36,211 nt of DNA from positions 1 through 36,211 of the forward strand of contig JAJCXW010000092.1 of assembly GCA_029263235.1 (NCBI GenBank), given 5' to 3'. This DNA is from Acidimicrobiales bacterium. GTDB taxonomy: Bacteria > Actinomycetota > Acidimicrobiia > Acidimicrobiales > Aldehydirespiratoraceae. The notes beneath the pieces were generated by a model. The model was given only the letters and a program-made list of their open reading frames with translations, made no database searches and had not been told where the DNA came from. This document shows, in pieces, positions 27,800 to 36,211 of this stretch (positions are counted from its first letter, which is position 1; every line of letters starts with the position of its first letter). The translations under genes and the position numbers were made by a program.

Positions 27800-28009
27800 T
27801 CAGAAAGCCCAGATCACCAGCTGCAACAGGCGGTAGGCGAGATACACCGCGATCGACACGACCATCAGCTTGAAGTGCCACGGAGCCCTGTGGGGTACGG
27901 GGCTGATGTGCCCAGTACCTTCCACCGTCTCGCCGCACTGCGGACAGGTTCCGTCGTTGTTCAGCGATGTGGGGGTCCAGCTCTTCTCGCACGGCTCGCA
28001 CCACGGCAT
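27800..28009 (-). CDS. Small zinc-ribbon plus single-TM protein
   Basis: MPWCEPCEKSWTPTSL...GTCPQCGETV then KLMVVSIAVYLAYRLLQLVIW. Confidence 0.8.
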   Translation of the reverse strand: MPWCEPCEKSWTPTSLNNDGTCPQCGETVEGTGHISPVPHRAPWHFKLMVVSIAVYLAYRLLQLVIWAF

Positions 28010-28019
28010 TGGATTGTCT

Positions 28020-29099
28020 CTAATCGCGTCGAACCACGAGGATCGCCGTGTCGTCGTCGATGACGCCTCCGGCGAAGTCCTTGGCGGCGTCGAGCAGGGT
28101 CTTGCACAAGACCCCGGGTGCGGCGTTGAGGTCGCGTTCGGCGGTCTTGATGATGCGTTCCTCGCCGAACAGCTGGGTGTCTTCTCGGGCTTCGGCCAGA
28201 CCGTCGGTGTACATCACGACCGTGTCGCCGCTCGCCATTGGGATCTCACGTGAGAAGAACTGAGCTTTGGGGTCGAGCATCAGCAACGGACCGGTCGACC
28301 GCAACGGCATCACGCCCTCCTCCTTGAACAGAAATGCCGCCGGATGGCCAGCCGAGGCATATCTGAGAGTGCCGGCTTCGGTGTCGTAGACGATCACGAC
28401 GGCGGAGATGAACTCTTCGTCGCGGTCGCCGGCTGAGAGCTGTGCGTTGAGTTCCTCGAAGGCCTGGGCCGGATCGCGGAACTGACGGAGGAATACCCTG
28501 AGCAGGTACTTCGCCTGAAATGCGGTGATCGACGACTCAATACCATGACCTGCCACGTCGCCAATGACCGCGGCAACTCGGTGTGGTCCCACCCTGTGAA
28601 CGTCGAAGAAGTCGCCAGCCATCAGGCCCGAGCCGGCCTCGTAGACGCGGCCGATCTCGAAGCCACTGAAATCAGGTAGTTCCTCGGGGGCGAGTCGGGC
28701 CGCCCAGGCCTTCGGAGCCAGCTGTTCCTGCTCGAGGGCTTCGTCGGCTCGACGCTCGATGTCGTATCGGTTTCGGGCCATTCGAGCCTCGCGGCCCGAC
28801 AACCTCGACCACCACAGCGACGCCACGGCCGGGGCGGCGAGAATGGCCAGCACCATCGACATGTCGGGAGCGTCGACCAGGGCGAGAGTTCCCACGGCAA
28901 TCGCCAGCAGTCCGTAGACGCCGGAGGCGTGAGCTTCCTTGCGGAACGATGCGAAAGCCACCGAATGGGCCTCGGCACCGGACCCGGCATCGGTCTCGAT
29001 CAGCCTCACGACACGAAGCCGTAGACGAGCCGATCTGGCATACACAACCGACGAAGCCAGGCTAATTGCGGCGAGAACGCCGAGAACGATGGTGGTCAC
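28020..29099 (-). CDS. Membrane PP2C/SpoIIE-type (RsbU-like) serine phosphatase
   Basis: LMAGDFFDV, AAVIGDVAGHGIESS, YASAGHPAAFL, VMYTDGLAEAR, DDDTAILVVRR; N-terminal hydrophobic segments. Confidence 0.9.
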   Translation of the reverse strand: MTTIVLGVLAAISLASSVVYARSARLRLRVVRLIETDAGSGAEAHSVAFASFRKEAHASGVYGLLAIAVGTLALVDAPDMSMVLAILAAPAVASLWWSRLSGREARMARNRYDIERRADEALEQEQLAPKAWAARLAPEELPDFSGFEIGRVYEAGSGLMAGDFFDVHRVGPHRVAAVIGDVAGHGIESSITAFQAKYLLRVFLRQFRDPAQAFEELNAQLSAGDRDEEFISAVVIVYDTEAGTLRYASAGHPAAFLFKEEGVMPLRSTGPLLMLDPKAQFFSREIPMASGDTVVMYTDGLAEAREDTQLFGEERIIKTAERDLNAAPGVLCKTLLDAAKDFAGGVIDDDTAILVVRRD

Positions 29100-29153
29100 C
29101 TAACCCTCCTGGAAGAAGTTCGGGTCACGCGATGATAGCGGTGAGGACATCAC

Positions 29154-30458
29154 TCAATCGCTTCGCTTTCGTACACGTATCTTTATCGGCGTGGTTCCGA
29201 GGTCGAATGACTCCCGCAAATAGCGTTCGAGATACCGCAAATAGGTCCGTGGAACCTCCCGATTGGCAAACATCGTGAAGGTCGGCGGGTCGGTCGCACC
29301 CTGTGTGGCGTAGAGCACCCGAGCACCGTGGGGAGCGGGCTGCGCAGACTGGGCGGCACGAATGGCCTTGTTGACATCGCGGGTGGGAATCCTGGTTCGG
29401 TAGTCGCCGATGGCTTCCTGAAGCGACGGCCAGAGACGATCGACGCCCTTGCCGGTCAGCGCGCTGATGCGAAGAACCGGGGCACCACCCAGGAACGCCA
29501 GCTTGCGTTCCACATCGTCGGCGATCTTCTCTCGGCTCTCGGTGTTGAGGAGCTCCCACTTGTTGAGCAGGATCACCACCGGGCAGCCAGCGCCGTCGAC
29601 CCGTTCGGCCAATCTCTGGTCCTGATGGGTGATTCCCAAGGTCGAATCGATGATCAGCAGCGCCACATCCGACTTGTCGACAGCGTTGAGGGCCCGCACC
29701 AGTGAGTAGTACTCGGTGTCGGCGTCGATTCTCGACTTTCGCCGCATCCCGGCGGTGTCGACGAAACGAATCGGGCCCGTGTCGGTCTCGACGACGGTGT
29801 CGATGGCGTCTCGTGTGGTGCCGGGCATGTCGTGCACGACCGCCCTCTCCTCACCGATCAGCCGATTGAACAGAGTGGATTTACCGACGTTGGGTCGCCC
29901 CACCAACGAGACCGAGAACATGCGCTCATCATCGGAATCGTCGAAACTGGGGTCGGCGGCACTCTCGGGAAGGTGCGAGATCACCTCATCGAGCAGATCA
30001 CCGGTGCCCAATCCGTGAAGCGAGCTCACCGGATAGGGATCTCCCAGCCCGAGGCCCATGAGATCCCAGATCCCCGCCTCGTGGCTTTTGTCGTCGCACT
30101 TGTTGGCGACCACGATCACAGGAGTATCGAGACGCCGCAACATCATGGCCACCCGCTCATCGTCGGGGGTGGCCCCCACGATGGCATCGACCACCAGCAA
30201 CACCACATCGGCCTCGTTGATCGCAGTCTCGGCCTGTCGGCTCACCTTCTCGTCGAGATCGTCGCCGCCGACCATCCAGCCCCCGGTATCGATCAGAGTG
30301 AACCGGTAGCCGAGCCACTCACCCTCGACCTGCTTGCGATCACGGGTGACACCGGGGCGCTCCTCGACGATCGCCTCGCGTCGGCCGATGATGCGGTTGA
30401 CCAGCGTCGACTTGCCGACATTGGGTCGGCCCACCACGGCAACAATCGGCAGATTCAT
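29154..30458 (-). CDS. der: Ribosome biogenesis GTPase Der (EngA)
   Basis: Two G-domains: VVGRPNVGKSTLVNRIIG and LVGRPNVGKSTLFNRLIG; C-terminal KH-like domain. Confidence 0.97.
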   Translation of the reverse strand: MNLPIVAVVGRPNVGKSTLVNRIIGRREAIVEERPGVTRDRKQVEGEWLGYRFTLIDTGGWMVGGDDLDEKVSRQAETAINEADVVLLVVDAIVGATPDDERVAMMLRRLDTPVIVVANKCDDKSHEAGIWDLMGLGLGDPYPVSSLHGLGTGDLLDEVISHLPESAADPSFDDSDDERMFSVSLVGRPNVGKSTLFNRLIGEERAVVHDMPGTTRDAIDTVVETDTGPIRFVDTAGMRRKSRIDADTEYYSLVRALNAVDKSDVALLIIDSTLGITHQDQRLAERVDGAGCPVVILLNKWELLNTESREKIADDVERKLAFLGGAPVLRISALTGKGVDRLWPSLQEAIGDYRTRIPTRDVNKAIRAAQSAQPAPHGARVLYATQGATDPPTFTMFANREVPRTYLRYLERYLRESFDLGTTPIKIRVRKRSD

Positions 30459-31858
30459 GATGCCTCCAAGGCGGTACGCAACGCGGTGCCATCGGTGGCG
30501 ATGACCTCGACCCGACGGGGAAGGTCATCAACAGTGAGGCCATCGAGAAAGGTACCTCGACTCAGGCACACATCGGGCAGAAGATAGCGGTGGTCTTCGG
30601 GCTGATTTCTCAGCACGGTGGTCAGGTCGGCGCCGACCATCAACCCGCTGACCCCGATATTGCCGCCGAAGTAGTCGTTGGGCACCGGCAACACCCGCAC
30701 ATCGGTGCGATCCAGGCGATCGACAAGAGGTTTGATGACTCCAGCCCCGAGGGTGCCGGTGAGAATTGCCACGGGCGCATCCGATCTCGGTCTCACCGCC
30801 AGGGCCACGGGAGTGGACGAGGACTCTCCGGCAGACACCAGACCGCCCGGCGAATCGACCCTGGGTGCGCGGTAGCCGTCGGCGGGAGCGCCGTCGACCC
30901 ACGCGAAGAAACCGCTACGGGTTCCGGTCGGCTGCGCGACCGCGCCGGAGAACTCCAGTTCGAGAGTGCGGGCCATCCCGATTCCGTCCTCGTGCATCGG
31001 GAATCCTTCATACGAATCGGCGTCGGGGAACGGCATATCAGCCATCAGATAGTACTCGTCGGCCGCGAACACCATCCTTCTGCCGAGAGCCTCCAGGAAC
31101 GTGCGCTGCCAGAGGTCGATGGTCTCGACCACCCTCACCGCCTCGTCCCGGGTGTGGGGCCGCATGCGTTCCTGAGTGTTGAACCCGGAAACCCCCAGCG
31201 GCACGACGCACACCGATGCCAATTCGGGGAATCGCTCGAGAACCCCGGCCAGCGTGTCGTCCAACACGTCGGCATCGTTGAGCCCCGGACATACGACCAC
31301 CTGCCCGTGGACCTCGATGCCATAGTCGAGAAGTGCTCTGAGCCAGCGCAGCGACACCGCTCCCCGGCGGTTGCGGAGAATGTCGGCTCGAATCTCGGGG
31401 TCGGTGGCATGAATCGACACATGTAACGGCGACAACCGTTCGGTGATGACCCGTTCAAGGTCGAGCTCGGTGAATCGGGTCAGTGTGGTGAAATTTCCGT
31501 AGAGGAACGACAGCCGGTAGTCGTCGTCCTTGAGGTAGAGCGAACGTCGCATCCCTTTCGGGAGCTGATGTATGAAGCAGAACTCGCAGTGGTTGTCGCA
31601 GGTCTGCACCCGATCGAACACCGCGGCATTAACCTCCACACCCAGCGGCTCGCCGTCGCCCTTCACCACGTTGACCGTGCGGATCTCATCGTCGCGGGCG
31701 ACCACCAACTCGACCTCCGACGCATCGGTGAGCAACTGCCAGCGGATCACATCACGGGGAATCTCACCGCCGATGGTCTGGATCTCGTCGCCCGCGGCAA
31801 GTCCGAAACGCTGCGCCGGCGAGCCGGGCTCGACCGACACGACGAGGGGGAGAGACAC
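30455..31858 (-). CDS. DUF512 / PDZ-containing radical SAM FeS oxidoreductase
   Basis: PDZ VSVEPGSPAQRFGLAAGDEIQTIGG; CDNHCEFCFIHQLPKGMRRSLYLKDDDYRLSFLYGNFTTLTRF; start revised to GTG 31858; ATGA overlap with der. Confidence 0.92.
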   Translation of the reverse strand: MSLPLVVSVEPGSPAQRFGLAAGDEIQTIGGEIPRDVIRWQLLTDASEVELVVARDDEIRTVNVVKGDGEPLGVEVNAAVFDRVQTCDNHCEFCFIHQLPKGMRRSLYLKDDDYRLSFLYGNFTTLTRFTELDLERVITERLSPLHVSIHATDPEIRADILRNRRGAVSLRWLRALLDYGIEVHGQVVVCPGLNDADVLDDTLAGVLERFPELASVCVVPLGVSGFNTQERMRPHTRDEAVRVVETIDLWQRTFLEALGRRMVFAADEYYLMADMPFPDADSYEGFPMHEDGIGMARTLELEFSGAVAQPTGTRSGFFAWVDGAPADGYRAPRVDSPGGLVSAGESSSTPVALAVRPRSDAPVAILTGTLGAGVIKPLVDRLDRTDVRVLPVPNDYFGGNIGVSGLMVGADLTTVLRNQPEDHRYLLPDVCLSRGTFLDGLTVDDLPRRVEVIATDGTALRTALEAS

Positions 31859-31956
31859 CCGAGAAGGATACCGCCGGGGCATGTTCCACGACTCTGCGCC
31901 ACGCCGAGTTGGGCCTGTGGGTGCGTTTCATGCCTTTTCATGTATCCTCGCGCGTC

Positions 31957-31980
31957 ATGTTGCACGAGACGAACTCATGA
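31957..31980 (+). CDS. Possible 7-codon leader ORF (MLHETNS)
   Basis: ATG TTG CAC GAG ACG AAC TCA TGA; stop overlaps pseudokinase ATG (ATGA); TATCCT 8 nt upstream. Confidence 0.4.
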   Translation: MLHETNS

Positions 31981-33053
31981 GTGGAGTAACCCTCGAACGG
32001 CTCGAGGGTGCTCTGGTGGCCGCCAAGCAGTCGTCCGCTGCCGATCGCCTGCGGTCCGAAGCCGACACTCTCGGCCGGCTGCGGCACCCGGGAGTTGTCG
32101 AGCTGATCTCCTTCGAGCCCGGCCTCCCCGCCACCCTTCGAACGGTCTGGGCCGGTACCGACACCTGGGATCGTCAGCCCCCCGCCACCCGCGACACCAT
32201 TCCCGTTGCGTTGGCCGCCATCGCCACGACCCTCGCCGACATTCACGACGTGGGCCTCTGCCACGGAGCGCTCACACCCGACCATGTGATCGTCGGGCCC
32301 GGCGGCCGACCCGTACTGTGCGGGCTGGGCGACGCTGCGCCGGTCGACCCGGAGTCTCAACGCAACGACGTTTCGGGCCTGCTCGGCATCGTCGAGCACA
32401 TTCAACACACTGCCGACGACGACTGTCGGTCCGACCTACAGATGCTGGCCGATCACCTACGAGAGCCGAGCGCCGATCTCCGCACGTTCGTTCACTTGGT
32501 TGGAGAGACAACGGTCGAGCCCGACGTAGGCCAGGCCCGATGGAGACCGCCCACGAGAGCCGTCGCCGTTTCTGTCGCGGCCGTCCTCACGATCGTCACC
32601 GCCGCGATCGCACTGACCCGACCCAACCACCCGACGGCCGATCCAATAGCCGCTGCAGTCTCGGCAAGTCCCCTGCCAACACGACCACCCTCGCCCACCG
32701 TTGCCATCGTCGAGCCCTCCACTCCATCGACAACTCGGGCTGCTCGGGGCGACCCATCCGAGGCCTTCATCGACCACGACGGGCGTCGCTACAGCCTCGG
32801 CACCACCGGCGACATCACCGTGCTCGGCGACTGGGATTGCGACGGCGAGCCCACGCCGGCCTTGCTCCAGCCCTCCACCGGCCAGGTCGCGGTGTTCACA
32901 TCCTGGCCAGCCCCCGGCGGATCACTCGACCCGCAAGTGCTCCAGCCGGTGCTCGACGCGACCAGCCTTGCGGTCGAACGGGTCGGAGAATGCGACCTGC
33001 TGCGGGCCCACGGCAGCTACGGCTCAACCCTCATCGAAACGGAGAACCCATGA
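31977..33053 (+). CDS. Membrane pseudokinase with extracellular VCBS/FG-GAP-like segment
   Basis: Kinase-like GLCHGALTPDHVIVGPGGRPVLCGLGDAA with degenerate HRD/DFG; TM AVAVSVAAVLTIVTAAIAL; ITVLGDWDCDGEPTPALLQPSTGQVAVF. Confidence 0.75.
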   Translation: MSGVTLERLEGALVAAKQSSAADRLRSEADTLGRLRHPGVVELISFEPGLPATLRTVWAGTDTWDRQPPATRDTIPVALAAIATTLADIHDVGLCHGALTPDHVIVGPGGRPVLCGLGDAAPVDPESQRNDVSGLLGIVEHIQHTADDDCRSDLQMLADHLREPSADLRTFVHLVGETTVEPDVGQARWRPPTRAVAVSVAAVLTIVTAAIALTRPNHPTADPIAAAVSASPLPTRPPSPTVAIVEPSTPSTTRAARGDPSEAFIDHDGRRYSLGTTGDITVLGDWDCDGEPTPALLQPSTGQVAVFTSWPAPGGSLDPQVLQPVLDATSLAVERVGECDLLRAHGSYGSTLIETENP

Positions 33054-33736
33054 CCGGTCGCCCCAGCCTTATCAAATCGCTGCTCACCGCGGCGTTGTCC
33101 GCAGGCGTCGGGTGGTGGCTTTTGCGTCTTCCTCTCGGCTCCGCCACACCGGCAGATCTCCAGCCCGGTTCCCTGCTCGAGTGGTCGAGATCGATCGACA
33201 CCCTCACCGCGATATTCACGGTCGTGCGATCGGTTGGGGTGTTCTGTTCGGCCTACATCACGCTGGTCGCGCTCGTGGGCGCTCTGGTAGCGCTCTCCGG
33301 TAATGCCAGGAGCATCACGAGGGTCTGGGGCGCCGTCGCCACCAGAGGACTACGAAGCACCCTCGCCGTGGGTGTGATCACCGCCTGGGCCGTCTCCCCC
33401 GCAGTCGTCGCCGCCACCGACTCCACTCCGCCCCCGATCGTCCTGATCGACGTCGGACCGGCCACTCAACTTGAGCCAGGCCCCGTCCAGGTCACATCGG
33501 AATCATCGGTCGAATCTCCCCCGATCACCGAGAGCATCACCGACGACGTCTGGACCGTCGAGCCGGGCGATCACCTCTGGGGAATCTCACGATCGGTGCT
33601 GCGCCGCGACGGCACCGAACCCACGACGCGAGCCGTCAATTCTTATTGGCGTCGCCTCATCACCGAGAACCACAACGTGGTCGGCAACAACCCCGATCTC
33701 ATCCATCCGGGACAGGTCTTGCAGCTGCCCGGCTGA
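33050..33736 (+). CDS. Membrane protein with C-terminal LysM domain
   Basis: TM segments; VWTVEPGDHLWGISRSVL...ENHNVVGNNPDLIHPGQVLQLPG; ATGA overlap with upstream gene. Confidence 0.85.
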   Translation: MTGRPSLIKSLLTAALSAGVGWWLLRLPLGSATPADLQPGSLLEWSRSIDTLTAIFTVVRSVGVFCSAYITLVALVGALVALSGNARSITRVWGAVATRGLRSTLAVGVITAWAVSPAVVAATDSTPPPIVLIDVGPATQLEPGPVQVTSESSVESPPITESITDDVWTVEPGDHLWGISRSVLRRDGTEPTTRAVNSYWRRLITENHNVVGNNPDLIHPGQVLQLPG

Positions 33737-33758
33737 CAACACCTCGGGCCGATTCGGA

Positions 33759-34292
33759 TCAGACCTGGATGCTGAGCCCGAGATCTTCGAGGCGCGGGGC
33801 TGCACCATCGACACCGGTGCCGAGGATCGCGGCGAGGGCCTGCAGATCGTTGGACCGGATGGTGAGAACCCTGCCGTTGAAGTCCTGGCGCTGTACCTGG
33901 ATCATGGTGAGGTAGCGATTGAGCATCTCGGCCTCGGGGCCGGAGAGCTGCTCGAGACGGGTGAGATCGATCGTGATGGTGCGGGACTGGCGGGTCCCGA
34001 TCCGGTCGGTGAGATCGATGACCGGTTCGGCCGTACTCACCCCGAAGCTGGGACCCTCATCGTGGGGAAGGAGCTGGTCGACCGGCACGTTGTAGAACCG
34101 CGACAGCCGCTGCAGGCGGGGCACCGAAATGGCCCTCTCGCCTCGCTCGTATGCGCCGAGAACCGATGCCTTGAATTCCTGGGTCGAGGAGGCCTCAACC
34201 TCCTGAAGCGACAGACGCTTCTGGCGGCGAATCGCGCGCAGGCGTTCGCCCACGCGTTTGCTGTATTCCTGAGAGAAACCCGAATCTGGCAT
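33759..34292 (-). CDS. bldD: BldD-like XRE-family regulator with c-di-GMP-binding-type C-terminal domain
   Basis: YSKRVGERLRAIRRQKRLSLQEVE...YERGERAISVPRLQRLSRFYNVPVDQLLP; RQDFNGRVLTIRSND. Confidence 0.85.
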   Translation of the reverse strand: MPDSGFSQEYSKRVGERLRAIRRQKRLSLQEVEASSTQEFKASVLGAYERGERAISVPRLQRLSRFYNVPVDQLLPHDEGPSFGVSTAEPVIDLTDRIGTRQSRTITIDLTRLEQLSGPEAEMLNRYLTMIQVQRQDFNGRVLTIRSNDLQALAAILGTGVDGAAPRLEDLGLSIQV

Positions 34293-34366
34293 CTTGCACA
34301 CTTCCCCGGAGAGCTTGGTCACGTCGCGCACATCCAGCGATCGGTCGGTGACGCTAAGTGAGCGAC

Positions 34367-34395
34367 AGCCTAAACCAACCAAACGCGATGGGCAA
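34367..34395 (-). promoter_or_regulatory. Predicted bldD promoter
   Basis: Minus strand TTGCCC (34395-34390), 17 nt, TAGGCT (34372-34367). Confidence 0.5.
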
Positions 34396-34402
34396 TCGGA
34401 CC

Positions 34403-35104
34403 CTATTTCAGATTCACCAAGCCCTGGCGGATGGCAATCATCAAAGCTCCGGCGACAATCGACGCTGTCTCGGCCCGCAAGATCGGCTCCCCCACCCGCA
34501 CCTTGGGGACATCGGCCTGGCGCTCACGATCTGACCAGCCCCCCTCGGGTCCGACCATGATCAGACGCTGATCGCCAGTGATCGGTGCTCCAGCCATGTC
34601 GGCCATGGCGCACCCCGGCCGGATGACCGGTTCATCGAAGGTGGCTGCCGCCGTCACGGTCGGAAGCCAGGCTCGACGGCACTGCATGACGGCCTCCGCC
34701 GCCACCTTTCGAAGCCGATCGATCTTCTTGGCGGCGCGTTCCGGCTCCCAGGTGACAACAGATCGGTCTGCTGTGAACGGCACGATGAGGTCGACCCCCA
34801 CCTCCGTGAGCTTCTGCACCACGGTCTCGGGGCGACCGTCTTTGATCAAAGCGAACGCCACACCGATCTCATCGACGGGCTTCGGCACCATCCGAATCCG
34901 GCCGACCGGCTCCGGGATGTCGGCATAGACGCATGGCATCCATGCCCCCTGACCGTCACCGATCGTCAACGGATCACCAGCCCGCAGCCGTAGCGACTTG
35001 GTGAGATGACGGCGGTCGTCGTCGGCGAGAACAGGATTCTCGACATCGCCGACGAGCACATGAGGGCCGTGGGATCCGTCGGGCGGCGGATCGCCCTCCG
35101 TCAC
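34403..35104 (-). CDS. rsmE: 16S rRNA (uracil-1498-N3)-methyltransferase
   Basis: [52 protein letters not shown]. Confidence 0.93.
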   Translation of the reverse strand: MTEGDPPPDGSHGPHVLVGDVENPVLADDDRRHLTKSLRLRAGDPLTIGDGQGAWMPCVYADIPEPVGRIRMVPKPVDEIGVAFALIKDGRPETVVQKLTEVGVDLIVPFTADRSVVTWEPERAAKKIDRLRKVAAEAVMQCRRAWLPTVTAAATFDEPVIRPGCAMADMAGAPITGDQRLIMVGPEGGWSDRERQADVPKVRVGEPILRAETASIVAGALMIAIRQGLVNLK

Positions 35105-36204
35105 GAGAACGTCGACTTGATCTTGGAGAAGAGACCCTGGTCCCTGTCGGCAACCGACTCGCCCCGCAACTCGGCCAGGCGCCGCAGCAGCGAATCCTGC
35201 TCGTCGTCGAGATCATCGGGCACTTCAACCATGAGCCTGACCCGCAAGTCTCCTCGGCCTCGACCCCTCACATGGGGGACGCCACGGCCCCGGAAACGGA
35301 TCTCCTGGCCCGGCTCGGCTGCACGCGGAATCGTCAGAGTCTCGGTGCCGTCGAGGGTCGGGTACTCGATCTCGGCGCCCAGCGATGCCTGCGTGAACGG
35401 GATGTGGAGCAGATGGACAAGATCGTCGCCCTCGCGGCGCAGAGTCGGATGGGGACGGACCCTCACATGGACGTAGAGATCTCCGTTGGGGCCACCACGA
35501 GGACCGGCAGCACCCCGACCGGTGAGCCTGAGAGTGGAACCGTCGTCGACGCCCGGAGGCACCTCGACCGAATAGGTCATGTCCTCGAGGGTGCGGCCCT
35601 GCGAGCCACAGGTCTGGCACGGCGTGGCGATGATCTCGCCGGCGCCGCCACAACTCGGGCACGCCGTGGCGGTGACCATCTGACCGAGGATCGACTGGCG
35701 GACCCTGCGCACTTGCCCGCTGCCGCCGCATTCCTCGCAGCCAACCGGCTTGGTTTCGGCTTCGGATCCTGATCCGTCGCACGATTCGCAACGGATAGCG
35801 GTGTGCACCTTGACCTCGCGCTGACCTCCGAACACCACGTCCTCGAGGTCGAGATCGACGTCGGCCTCGAGATCCTCACCCCTGAGCGGGCCTCCACGAG
35901 AGGTGGCGGCACCCCCAAACGGAGAACCCTGACCAAAGAAAGCCTCGAAGATGTCGCCCAGCCCGCCGCCGAAGGGATCGCCGGCCCCCGGGGTGTCGGT
36001 ACCGAAGCGGTCGTATCGCGCCCGACGCTCACGATCGGACAGCACCTCGTATGCCGCGCCGATCTCTTTGAATCGGGCCTCGGCCGCAGACTCTCCTGGA
36101 TTGACATCGGGATGGTGCTTGCGAGCCAGCTTCTTGTAGGCCCGCTTGATCTCCTCGTCGGTCGCGTCGCGACTGACTCCGAGCGTCTCGTAGTGATCTG
36201 ACAT
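35101..36204 (-). CDS. dnaJ: Chaperone DnaJ
   Basis: J-domain [34 protein letters not shown]; four CxxCxGxG-like repeats ([32 protein letters not shown]). Confidence 0.97.
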   Translation of the reverse strand: MSDHYETLGVSRDATDEEIKRAYKKLARKHHPDVNPGESAAEARFKEIGAAYEVLSDRERRARYDRFGTDTPGAGDPFGGGLGDIFEAFFGQGSPFGGAATSRGGPLRGEDLEADVDLDLEDVVFGGQREVKVHTAIRCESCDGSGSEAETKPVGCEECGGSGQVRRVRQSILGQMVTATACPSCGGAGEIIATPCQTCGSQGRTLEDMTYSVEVPPGVDDGSTLRLTGRGAAGPRGGPNGDLYVHVRVRPHPTLRREGDDLVHLLHIPFTQASLGAEIEYPTLDGTETLTIPRAAEPGQEIRFRGRGVPHVRGRGRGDLRVRLMVEVPDDLDDEQDSLLRRLAELRGESVADRDQGLFSKIKSTFS

Positions 36205-36211
36205 TTATTCC

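Noticed and set aside
31568-33049. Long + ORF (722 aa, 31568..33736)
   Set aside because: Only 33050-33736 is coding (LysM protein); the 5' part is antisense to DUF512 and out of frame with the pseudokinase, with Arg/Pro/His-rich GC-shadow composition

Overview
36.2 kb window from a high-GC actinobacterium. The gene content and mycothiol-type reductase suggest an Acidimicrobiia-like lineage, but this is inference. The window is mostly housekeeping and metabolic genes: mtr-like reductase (5' truncated), acyl-CoA synthetase, glpD, YjeF_N protein, aroC, a gcvT...merR...bfn/hpt/ftsR-like/garA/gcvH cluster, a nucleotidyltransferase/PMM-like fusion, pgsA/HIT, SRAP, maf, dusB, a btuFCD-type ABC operon with a cobalamin riboswitch, NMO, malic enzyme, an FAD oxidoreductase, an Excalibur-like LAATG surface protein, tRNA-Pro(GGG), a SpoIIE-type phosphatase, der, DUF512 radical-SAM, a membrane pseudokinase plus LysM pair, bldD, rsmE and dnaJ. 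No CRISPR array, transposon or phage was seen. The most interesting signals are: (1) a TANNNT hexamer 6-7 nt before at least 12 start codons, implying widespread leaderless transcription, including three cases where the upstream stop codon forms part of the -10; (2) a 23-nt divergent pgsA/HIT gap with two overlapping -10 elements; (3) a membrane pseudokinase with an extracellular VCBS-like segment, coupled to a LysM membrane protein and preceded by a 7-codon uORF; (4) a PMM-like domain that has lost both catalytic motifs; (5) a zinc-ribbon GarA-like FHA protein; (6) an LAATG sortase-type substrate; (7) a BldD homologue that keeps the c-di-GMP signature. All calls are by eye; no database search was run.
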